Positions 1-5,308 of a DNA stretch of 6,909 bases are shown piece by piece. Each line of letters opens with the position of its first letter. Within the stretch, counting starts at the first letter, position 1. A program made the position numbers and the translations under genes. The stretch lies in contig SLIC01000216.1 of assembly GCA_007135845.1 (NCBI GenBank), forward strand, positions 1 to 6,909. The letters are read 5' to 3'. Under the pieces are notes generated by a model, which saw only the letters and a list, made by a program, of their open reading frames with translations, had not been told where the DNA came from and searched no databases. The stretch comes from Candidatus Brevefilum sp. Its GTDB lineage: Bacteria; Chloroflexota; Anaerolineae; Anaerolineales; Anaerolineaceae.

Positions 1-724
1 CAGGTGCCAAAATGCTGTGGATCAGATCAGAATCCGGTCCCCCACCTGCTAACAGCAACCTAATGTTAGGCAATTTTTGATATACACGAACAAAAGCCTT
101 TGCCAAGATATCCACACCATAAGAGGAAGACCAGGCACGGTTACAAAAGATCACAAAGTTATCTTTCCAACCCAGGGATTGCCTGAGGGTAATACCAGCA
201 GCATTTGCTCTCTCTGGTGAAAAATGTGCCAGGTCAACGCCCCATGGAAAACGTACCACATTTTCACGAGGAAAGCCGTAACTGGCAGCCCGATCGACAA
301 CCGTTTGGCAATCTGCCACCAGCACATCACTGCGTTTAAGTGTGAAATTGGTTGCACATTGCATCCAGGGACTCCGCTCGGCTATACGCAAGAGGTCAAA
401 ACCCCACGACATGGCCACCAGGGGATGAAACTCTGCCAGCGCAGCAACAAGCGCCGGTCCTTGCACCGGCCCGGCATGAACCAGGTCGGGTTGTAGATCA
501 GCAATAATTTGCATAAACTGATCTTTACCTCTTTGCCAACCTTGCCAACAAGTCCAATCCGGCTGATCGTTCGGCCAATTCCATGACTCAATACCCTCAG
601 GTGTTTGTGCTTTTGGACGGGCATACATCCGCAGACATGTGACCTGGTGTGACGTGCCCGCAAGTGCGGTTAAAAAGCGTTGATCATGGGGACTGTCTTC
701 TGCTGTGAAATATAAGACTCGCAT
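1..724 (-). CDS. GT4-type glycosyltransferase, N-terminal part (cut by left edge)
   Basis: This is the first 241 codons of a GT-B glycosyltransferase; the 3' end lies beyond the window. The start ATG is set by AAGGAG at 734-739, nine bases upstream. The N-terminal Rossmann strand reads MRVLYFTAEDSPHDQRFL and is followed by LQPDLVHAGPVQGP (residues 77-90), the acceptor-domain pattern of group 1 transferases. The interdomain hallmark PWGVDLAHFSP (160-170) and the strand LLLAGGGPDSDLI (223-235) match the start of the donor-binding domain (Glycos_transf_1). The segment FCNRAWSSSYGVDIL (193-207) aligns with the usual R-x-KG-ld loop, but the expected KG is replaced by SYG. The E-x7-E donor motif falls outside the window. 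There is no signal peptide or membrane segment, so it is probably a cytoplasmic or membrane-face enzyme that adds a sugar to a lipid-linked glycan. It sits 39 bases after the neuB-like gene in the same operon. Donor and acceptor cannot be read from the sequence. Confidence 0.88.
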   Translation of the reverse strand, partial: MRVLYFTAEDSPHDQRFLTALAGTSHQVTCLRMYARPKAQTPEGIESWNWPNDQPDWTCWQGWQRGKDQFMQIIADLQPDLVHAGPVQGPALVAALAEFHPLVAMSWGFDLLRIAERSPWMQCATNFTLKRSDVLVADCQTVVDRAASYGFPRENVVRFPWGVDLAHFSPERANAAGITLRQSLGWKDNFVIFCNRAWSSSYGVDILAKAFVRVYQKLPNIRLLLAGGGPDSDLIHSILAP

Positions 725-763
725 CAAGCTCGTCTCCTTCAGCCGGTCATCTGATTCAAGTAA

Positions 764-1849
764 TTAAAGCTCGCCAAAATGCGTCCAACGCAATTCCTTA
801 CCGGCTGGGATTATTACCAATGCCTTCAGGCCAATCACGTTACCAACCTCATATGGCAAAATGGCCCCCTTGGTTGCTGGCCTGAGAACGTCAACCATCT
901 CGCGGGTCATGACCTCGCCTGGCTGAATCTCCCGAGCTGCTCGTAAACAACGCCGTTGAATGACGACCGTTTGTTGTTCATTTTCAGTCACGAACTTATC
1001 CCCAGATCCCATGGCCCTTTCCAGCTGCCGGGTGGCAACAACCATAGCCGCCCAAGATTCTGGGTTCATCGCAAAGGGATGATCAGGGCCAACCCGGTCG
1101 TTATCATCGGTGAAATGCTTCTCGATCACCCGCGCCCCTAGTGCTACGGAACCCAAAACCGTTGCGTGACCATGAGTGTGATCGGATAAACCCAAAACCA
1201 CATCTGGGAACATGCTCCGATAGGTATTAAGAACATTCAAATGAATATGGTCAAAATTTCCATCTTCAGCAGTGTAGTTTGTATTACACTGCATCAGTAC
1301 CAATTGCGGATTAATTGCTAAGATGGCGTGCACTGCCTTCTGCACCTCACCAATGTGTGAGGCTCCGGTTGCCAATAAAACAGGTTTGCCCTTCCTGGCT
1401 ATTCGTTCAACCGCTTCAATCCAGGTAATATCCCCGGAACCAATTTTATATGCGGGTACATAAGCATCCAGCATGTCGATCGCTTCAAAATCATAAGGGG
1501 ACGAAAAATAGTCAATCCCCACCTCATCACAGGTTGCTTTGAGTATCGGTGTCCACTCAAAGGGGATGGATGCTTCAGCATAGACTTCCGAGACCGATTT
1601 TTTCCATTTTGCCTGGTGAGAAACCTGGCTGTCCATATGGGTAAAACCATAATCAGAAACAATTTGCGGTGCACGGAAATTTTGGAACTTGGCTGCATTT
1701 GCACCAGCTTCTTTTGCCAAATGAATCAACAGCTTTGCCCGGTCCAGGCTGCCGTCATGATTAGCGGCGATATCTGCAATAAAGTATGTTGGGTGATTGT
1801 CTCCAATGAGATGTTGACCAATTTTAAGCTCTTCACTTCCAGTCTGCAT
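764..1849 (-). CDS. neuB: NeuB/PseI-family nonulosonate (sialic acid-type) synthase
   Basis: This 361-residue protein has the full family length (meningococcal NeuB is 349). Such enzymes condense a free N-acetylated hexosamine with PEP to give a nine-carbon 2-keto-3-deoxy acid, using a divalent metal. The TIM barrel spans about residues 15-280. It shows IADIAANHDGSL (24-35), AAKFQNF (52-58), YFSSPYDFEAIDML (114-127), AYKIGSGD (133-140), LATGAS (159-164), NTNY (189-192), LGLSDHT (219-225), ALGARVIEKHFTD (236-248) and GPDH (254-257). His224 and His245 match the metal ligands H215 and H236 of meningococcal NeuB, and Asp256 matches D247. The C-terminal antifreeze-like SAF domain (about 297-361) includes RAAREIQPGEVMT and Arg323, matching R314. 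Two family Glu positions are Asp here: D26 (E25) and D140 (E134). PFEW and FSSP resemble PseI, while FTDxxDRxGPD resembles NeuB, so the product (Neu, Leg, Pse or another) is open. AAGGAG at 1855-1860 lies 5 bases before the ATG. Confidence 0.93.
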   Translation of the reverse strand: MQTGSEELKIGQHLIGDNHPTYFIADIAANHDGSLDRAKLLIHLAKEAGANAAKFQNFRAPQIVSDYGFTHMDSQVSHQAKWKKSVSEVYAEASIPFEWTPILKATCDEVGIDYFSSPYDFEAIDMLDAYVPAYKIGSGDITWIEAVERIARKGKPVLLATGASHIGEVQKAVHAILAINPQLVLMQCNTNYTAEDGNFDHIHLNVLNTYRSMFPDVVLGLSDHTHGHATVLGSVALGARVIEKHFTDDNDRVGPDHPFAMNPESWAAMVVATRQLERAMGSGDKFVTENEQQTVVIQRRCLRAAREIQPGEVMTREMVDVLRPATKGAILPYEVGNVIGLKALVIIPAGKELRWTHFGEL

Positions 1850-1944
1850 GTTGTCTCCTTACATCCCCGAGATTATCGCGATTTATCCAGAAAGGAATTT
1901 GTCTCGCATTTAAGACAATTTGGGGATCTTTCTAAAGATTATGT
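1850..1944 (-). promoter_or_regulatory. Structured 95-base leader between the reductase gene and neuB
   Basis: The gap holds several inverted repeats. AUCCCC (1927-1922) pairs perfectly with GGGGAU (1868-1863), closing a loop that ends two bases upstream of the neuB AAGGAG. Inside it, UUGUCU (1918-1913) pairs with AGACAA (1904-1899), and ATCGCGAT (1875-1882) is a perfect palindrome. A further palindrome, ATCTTTCTAAAGAT (1926-1939), lies at the reductase end and overlaps the outer arm by two bases. No T-tract follows any stem, so a terminator is unlikely, and I found no paired -35/-10 set with good spacing. It may be an RNA fold that tunes neuB translation, a processing site or a DNA operator. 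The function is inferred only. Confidence 0.35.
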
Positions 1945-2862
1945 TTACCTGCCATACTTCTGTAATTTTTGTGGATATTTTTCTAAATAACGCAAGAATA
2001 ATCGCTCAACTCCTTCTGCCACGGTTGGCAAATGATGCCCCAGGGCACGTTGGACTTTATCGGGATTGAGCACAAGGTTCGATGCGCGCGGTGCTCCCCG
2101 CAATAATGTTTGCATCCGTACAGGCTCAATCAGGTGGGGATCAAAACCAAAACGCTGAGCAATGCTTACCCCAAAATCATATTTGCTCAAACTCTCTGGG
2201 CTGACCACATGGTATAGACCCGCTAACCCATGATCAAGCATCTCCAATAAGGTTTCAGCTAAATCCTCAACATATAATGGAGAGAAAAAAGCATCGGTAA
2301 ACCCCTGTATCTGCTCGCCTTTTCGAAGGTTATTGAAAAAGAACTCCGACAAACTACGCTTGCCCGAGATACTCCAGCCAAAGAAAACCACCCGGGCAAT
2401 GGCAGCATCCGTGTGCATTCGCATGACAAGGTCTTCTCCTGCCAGTTTTGTCTGGGCATAAACACTTAAAGGATTCACCCGGTCTTCCTCACGATATCCA
2501 CCAGATTTCCCATCAAAGACAGCATCTGTTGAAATATGTATAAAAGGTATCCCCCAGCGTGATGCAGCACCAGCGAGCTCTCCAGCGGCTTCACAATTGA
2601 TCTGATGTGCCTTGTCCGGTGCATTTTGAGCAGCGTTCAGATCGGCCATCGCAGCACAATGAATTATCGCTTCTGGTTGTGCACCATCAATCATGTCTAT
2701 GGCTGATGTGATATCAACCAAATCCACCTGAAGGAGATCAAAGGGTGTATTAACCAAACTGCGTGAATGAGAAAGACCTGTTACCTGATGCCCCTGCTCT
2801 ACAGCAACCAGGCTAAGGTTTAAGCCTAACAGCCCGGTAGCACCTGTTACCAGCAAACGCAT
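1945..2862 (-). CDS. RmlD-like NAD(P)-dependent sugar-nucleotide reductase (extended SDR)
   Basis: This 305-residue protein is of the dTDP-4-dehydrorhamnose reductase (RmlD) type, which reduces the 4-keto group of a nucleotide-linked 6-deoxysugar with NAD(P)H. The nucleotide-binding motif GATGLLG is at 7-13, AIIHCAAMADLNAAQN at 65-80, and HISTDAVFDG at 109-118 supplies the catalytic Ser/Thr. YAQTK at 135-139 gives the Tyr135/Lys139 pair, and FSPLYVEDLAE at 193-203 is the substrate-loop signature. The C-terminal RASNLVLNPDKVQRALG matches the RmlD tail. The gene begins one base after pseB ends; its likely ribosome site AAGG (2874-2877) lies inside the last pseB codons, so translation is probably coupled. 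No rmlA, rmlB or rmlC is present, and the tight link to pseB suggests the substrate is the PseB 4-keto product, as in the WbvR or WbjC branch to L-QuiNAc or L-FucNAc. The dTDP-rhamnose role is less likely but not excluded. Confidence 0.85.
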   Translation of the reverse strand: MRLLVTGATGLLGLNLSLVAVEQGHQVTGLSHSRSLVNTPFDLLQVDLVDITSAIDMIDGAQPEAIIHCAAMADLNAAQNAPDKAHQINCEAAGELAGAASRWGIPFIHISTDAVFDGKSGGYREEDRVNPLSVYAQTKLAGEDLVMRMHTDAAIARVVFFGWSISGKRSLSEFFFNNLRKGEQIQGFTDAFFSPLYVEDLAETLLEMLDHGLAGLYHVVSPESLSKYDFGVSIAQRFGFDPHLIEPVRMQTLLRGAPRASNLVLNPDKVQRALGHHLPTVAEGVERLFLRYLEKYPQKLQKYGR

Positions 2863-2863
2863 C

Positions 2864-3868
2864 CTAGCAATTTCCTTTTTCGAATTCCACTTCGATTGCT
2901 GCGACCATTTTCTGTATTTCCGTTACTGACAGCCAGTCTGTGTTATTGTCACTGGCATAATGGAAACCATCTGGTAAAGATTTGCCCTTCTCAGACCAGT
3001 GATAACCAAACCACAGTGCAGCGGGGGGCTGTACAACAAACATATCATCCAACTCAACCGTTGTGCGTGCTTCGTCTTCAGAGATCAAGACTTCATGCAG
3101 CTTCTCACCTGGGCGAATCCCGATGTTTCGAATTTGCGAATCTGGTGCAATTGCTTTGGCGAGATCCGTCATTTTCATACTGGGGATTTTCGGAACAAAC
3201 ACCTCCCCGCCTTGCATTTCTTCTATACAGCGAATGACAAAGCGCACACCCTGCTCAAGAGAAATCCAAAAACGGGTCATGCGGTCATCCGTTAGGGTGA
3301 TTTCACCTTTTCCGCGCTGTTGAAGGAACAAGGGCACAACACTCCCCCGTGAACCTATCACATTGCCATACCGCACACAACTGAAACGTGAGGTCAATCC
3401 ACCAGCATAGGCATTGCTCTGAATCATCAGTTTCTCCGCTGCCAGCTTGGTGGCACCGTAAAGGTTGACGGGGTTGACAGCTTTGTCTGTACTGAGCGCA
3501 AGGACTTTATCAACCCCTGCATCCAGCGCAGCATCAACCACATTGCTGCTGCCCAGAATATTGGTCTTGACAGCTTCCATCGGGTTGTATTCACAAGCCG
3601 GCACCTGTTTCAAAGCAGCAGCGTGCACAACCAGGTCCACGCCATTAAGTGCACGACGCAGCCTGTGAAGGTCACGTACATCACCAATGAAGTAGCGCAG
3701 GTTAGGATGATCAAAGCCAGCCGTGCGCATTTCATGCTGCTTTAGCTCGTCCCGGCTGTAGACAATTAATCTAGCCGGATGATATTCAGCCATGATGACT
3801 TCGATAAACTTCCTGCCAAAGGACCCGGTCCCACCGGTGACAAGTATATTTTTATTGATCCAATCCAT
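2864..3868 (-). CDS. pseB: PseB-type UDP-N-acetylglucosamine 4,6-dehydratase (inverting)
   Basis: This 334-residue cytoplasmic extended SDR has the same length as H. pylori FlaA1/PseB (about 333). It converts UDP-GlcNAc to UDP-2-acetamido-2,6-dideoxy-beta-L-arabino-hexos-4-ulose (EC 4.2.1.115). GGTGSFG (12-18) binds NADP, YSRDELKQHEM (37-47) follows the second strand, and AAALKQVPACEYNP (83-96) is typical of the family. STDKAVNPVNLYGATK (126-141) holds Asp128, Lys129, Tyr137 and Lys141, with the same spacing as D132/K133/Y141/K145 of FlaA1. FSCVRYGNVIGSRGSVVPLF and the C-terminal DGFHYASDNNTDWLS (300-314) are PseB signatures. The length excludes the membrane-bound CapD/PglF type. The ATG is fixed by AGGAG at 3876-3880, seven bases upstream. 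A CapE/WbjB-type enzyme making the same or the 5-epimer product is the main alternative. The usual partner PseC aminotransferase does not follow; an RmlD-like reductase does. Confidence 0.9.
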   Translation of the reverse strand: MDWINKNILVTGGTGSFGRKFIEVIMAEYHPARLIVYSRDELKQHEMRTAGFDHPNLRYFIGDVRDLHRLRRALNGVDLVVHAAALKQVPACEYNPMEAVKTNILGSSNVVDAALDAGVDKVLALSTDKAVNPVNLYGATKLAAEKLMIQSNAYAGGLTSRFSCVRYGNVIGSRGSVVPLFLQQRGKGEITLTDDRMTRFWISLEQGVRFVIRCIEEMQGGEVFVPKIPSMKMTDLAKAIAPDSQIRNIGIRPGEKLHEVLISEDEARTTVELDDMFVVQPPAALWFGYHWSEKGKSLPDGFHYASDNNTDWLSVTEIQKMVAAIEVEFEKGNC

Positions 3869-4007
3869 TAATTTTCTCCTGCGCTGCGTAAAGTCCTCTA
3901 AATGCTGCTATCTTTCGATACGGGCTGGCTTAACGGTCATGAGTTGAGAATCTTACTGACTTCTGATAAGAATAACCGAATAGACTTTTGAGAAAAGTAT
4001 ATTCAAA
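3869..4007. other. Spacer between methyltransferase and pseB
   Basis: This is the largest gap inside the operon (139 bases). The pseB ribosome site AGGAG is at 3876-3880. Nine bases past the methyltransferase stop there is a short AT-rich hairpin, ACTTTT-GAG-AAAAGT (3984-3998), without a following T-run on the transcribed strand. I see no convincing promoter with paired -35 and -10 boxes. The gap could hide a weak internal promoter or an mRNA processing site. Confidence 0.4.
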
Positions 4008-4931
4008 TTATACTTTACTCGCTCCCGGTGCCTCAGTATCGAAATGTGGTTTACGAATCACAATCAAAGGATACTGCCCAATGCGACCCAACCACCTGGG
4101 AAATCGTTCTTCAAACCAAAATAAAATCTTTAACCAGAAGCGACCACCCCAATCTGGATGGATCACCGACCTGAGGAAAACAACGCTCACACTGCGCCAA
4201 ACCAGGATGTTGAAATCCATCCTGCCGGATAATAATTCAATCAATCCATCAGCGTCAAATTTTTCCACAAAGGTACCCGTTGGTTGGGGTGATTTTTCAC
4301 CTACCGATGTTTCAGACTTGCGTGATACTGCTGGTTCCTGGACGGATTGTTCTCGGGCTTTAGGGAATATCTTCTCCCACCAACCGCGCAATCTGCCCAT
4401 CACCGCCATGAACCAACCCAATCGCACCATCAGAGCGGCATTTGTCCATCCATCAACCGTCACCATCCTTCTTCCGGATTTAAGGGTTCGGTAAAGCTCA
4501 TCGTAAGCCTGGCCTTTATCGCTCATCGGCACATGGTGAATAGTATGCAGTGCTGAGATTCCATCAAACAATTCAGATTTAAATGGCAGATGGGTAATAT
4601 CAGCCAAAACATAAAAACCATGCTCACCAACACGTTTACGCGCCTCTTGCAGCGCGACAAGGGAAATATCCATACAAACCCGTGCCCGGTAACCTTCAGA
4701 ATAAGTCAAATATTCAGGATACTGCACCGGCCCTGAACCAGCATCCAGGTAATACATTCCTTCATCCGTCAGATGGCGCTTAACCCGCATATGACAGCGA
4801 TGTAAATAATCTCGTGATACCGGCCTTAAATCTTCATATTTAGCATTCTGGTAGAGAGTTTCCCCGATCGTTTGCCAGCCCACCTGGTTGTAGAAGTCCT
4901 TAACTTCGTTTCTTATTTTTTTATCATTCAT
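4008..4931 (-). CDS. Class I SAM-dependent methyltransferase
   Basis: This 307-residue methyltransferase is probably the first gene of the minus-strand operon. Motif I is YLDAGSGPVQYPEYL (61-75), the acidic end of strand 2 is CMDIS (86-90), ADITHLPFKSELFDGI (110-125) holds the adenine-contact Asp and motif II, and LHTIHHVP (128-135) is the Methyltransf_11-type strand-4/helix region. Residues 185-220 (about KAREQSVQEPAVSRKSE onward) form a hydrophilic, probably disordered insert between the core and the last strands. The C-terminal part (about 258-294) is rich in Trp, Phe and Arg and could lie on a membrane or bind a large substrate; residues 164-187 are also hydrophobic and aromatic. By context it methylates a sugar or lipid-linked glycan, but small-molecule substrates cannot be excluded. 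The ribosome site is weak: AGGA (4944-4947) lies 12 bases upstream. No later in-frame ATG keeps the N-terminal FYNQVGW segment, so this start is preferred. Confidence 0.85.
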   Translation of the reverse strand: MNDKKIRNEVKDFYNQVGWQTIGETLYQNAKYEDLRPVSRDYLHRCHMRVKRHLTDEGMYYLDAGSGPVQYPEYLTYSEGYRARVCMDISLVALQEARKRVGEHGFYVLADITHLPFKSELFDGISALHTIHHVPMSDKGQAYDELYRTLKSGRRMVTVDGWTNAALMVRLGWFMAVMGRLRGWWEKIFPKAREQSVQEPAVSRKSETSVGEKSPQPTGTFVEKFDADGLIELLSGRMDFNILVWRSVSVVFLRSVIHPDWGGRFWLKILFWFEERFPRWLGRIGQYPLIVIRKPHFDTEAPGASKV

Positions 4932-4999
4932 CTAAAATTGATATCCTGATTATTAATTAATGACCGAAAAATGGTAGTTCGATACTGTTTTAGTTAATC

Positions 5000-5033
5000 A
5001 TTATATTATACAGCGATAAAACGATGATCAGAA
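5000..5033 (-). promoter_or_regulatory. Candidate promoter of the methyltransferase-pseB-neuB operon
   Basis: Two overlapping perfect -10 boxes read TATAATATAAT on the minus strand (5010-5000). With a 17-base spacer the -35 candidate is TTCTGA (5033-5028), only a 3/6 match to TTGACA, so an activator or UP element may be needed. The leader to the methyltransferase ATG would be about 65-70 bases. The -10 match is seen directly; the promoter activity is inferred. Confidence 0.45.
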
Positions 5034-5038
5034 TTACG

Positions 5039-5128
5039 TCAGACATTGTAACAGGAGATTGGAATAATTCCTAATTCAAATTTTTTGTTGACCAGATAGT
5101 CGTTATTGAACATCCTGCAACCAGCCAA
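5039..5128 (-). CDS. Possible 29-codon small ORF (leader peptide?)
   Basis: A perfect AAGGAGGA (5140-5133 on the minus strand) is followed, with 4 intervening bases, by TTG and an open frame of 29 codons ending in TGA. The predicted peptide starts MAGCRMFNNDYLVNKKF and ends PISCYNV. An in-frame TAA directly precedes the TTG, so the ORF cannot extend upstream; an ATG at codon 6 is an alternative start, but it lies 19 bases from the AAGGAGGA. I recognise no family, signal peptide or attenuator-like codon run. The ORF ends 107 bases before the methyltransferase start and its 3' end lies just upstream of the TATAAT boxes. It would therefore need its own promoter, for which 5180-5208 is a candidate. 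It could be a leader peptide, a small protein or chance. Confidence 0.28.
   Translation of the reverse strand: MAGCRMFNNDYLVNKKFELGIIPISCYNV
5061..5071. repeat. Short perfect inverted repeat GGAAT-A-ATTCC
   Basis: This is an 11-base dyad in the divergent spacer, located upstream of the -35 region of the minus-strand TATAAT promoter. Its size and place would suit a regulator half-site pair, but no regulator gene is visible and a dyad this short can occur by chance. Confidence 0.25.
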
Positions 5129-5138
5129 TTAATCCTCC

Positions 5139-5154
5139 TTGTGCGCACACACAA
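5139..5154. repeat. Dyad TTGTG...CACAA overlapping palindrome GTGCGCAC
   Basis: TTGTG (5139-5143) and CACAA (5150-5154) are perfect inverted arms around a six-base centre, and GTGCGCAC (5141-5148) is an overlapping eight-base palindrome. The GC-rich centre stands out in AT-rich surroundings. It abuts the AAGGAGGA of the possible small ORF, so it could be an operator or an mRNA hairpin. This is position-based inference only. Confidence 0.25.
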
Positions 5155-5179
5155 ATCTGACTTAGATGATAAATGGCAA

Positions 5180-5208
5180 ATTTTACAGAAGCCTTGCTGG
5201 GGGGTCAT
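5180..5208 (-). promoter_or_regulatory. Candidate distal minus-strand promoter
   Basis: ATGACC (5208-5203) and TAAAAT (5185-5180) on the minus strand are separated by 17 bases, matching the sigma-70 consensus at 4/6 and 5/6. Transcription would begin near 5173 and run through the possible small ORF into the methyltransferase operon. The match is modest and may be chance. Confidence 0.25.
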
Positions 5209-5209
5209 T

Positions 5210-5237
5210 TTGATCCAGCCAGATAAGCAAGTACACT
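5210..5237 (+). promoter_or_regulatory. Weak candidate promoter for the alpha/beta-hydrolase
   Basis: TTGATC (5210-5215) and TACACT (5232-5237) are separated by 16 bases; each box matches the sigma-70 consensus at 4/6. It would give a leader of about 65 bases. It is nearly back-to-back with the candidate distal minus-strand promoter. Other AT-rich hexamers nearby could serve equally well. Confidence 0.22.
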
Positions 5238-5308
5238 TAAATTAATAAAAATACTGCGCAGTTTCCATATTCATAAAGGCATTTCCAGAACTAATAGGCA
5301 TAATAAGC

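Larger units (their letters stand above)
4932..5308. other. 377-base divergent spacer, AT-rich, with promoters and palindromes
   Basis: This spacer separates the minus-strand operon from the plus-strand hydrolase. It is visibly more AT-rich than the genes. It contains overlapping TATAAT boxes toward the operon, a second minus-strand promoter candidate, one weak plus-strand candidate, a possible small ORF with a perfect Shine-Dalgarno, and several palindromes: ATTAATTAAT (4952-4961), GGAATAATTCC (5061-5071) and GTGCGCAC (5141-5148). There is also a run of six G at 5199-5204. I see no tRNA, IS end or long direct repeat. Confidence 0.6.

Noticed and set aside
224..496. 90-codon plus-strand frame and nearby short minus-strand frames in the glycosyltransferase region
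   Set aside because: A continuous GT4-type frame runs through the whole stretch to the left edge on the minus strand and explains it. The others are shadows.
1616..1990. 124-codon plus-strand frame across the neuB start and its leader
   Set aside because: It overlaps the neuB N-terminus, which has clear family motifs and a strong ribosome site. The plus-strand product has no recognisable domain.
2896..3323. Three overlapping plus-strand frames opposite the pseB 3' half
   Set aside because: They are antisense shadows of a well-supported PseB. They have Cys/Ser/Arg-rich composition without domain logic and no good ribosome sites.
3984..3998. ACTTTT-GAG-AAAAGT hairpin after the methyltransferase as an intrinsic terminator
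   Set aside because: The stem is six mostly A-T pairs, and the minus-strand sequence after it has no T-run, so termination is not supported.
3988..4494. 168-codon plus-strand frame opposite the methyltransferase
   Set aside because: The minus strand carries complete methyltransferase motifs over the whole stretch. The antisense product has no recognisable family.
5199..5204. Run of six G as a slippage or quadruplex element
   Set aside because: It is a single isolated run; a quadruplex needs four runs and no coding frame crosses it.
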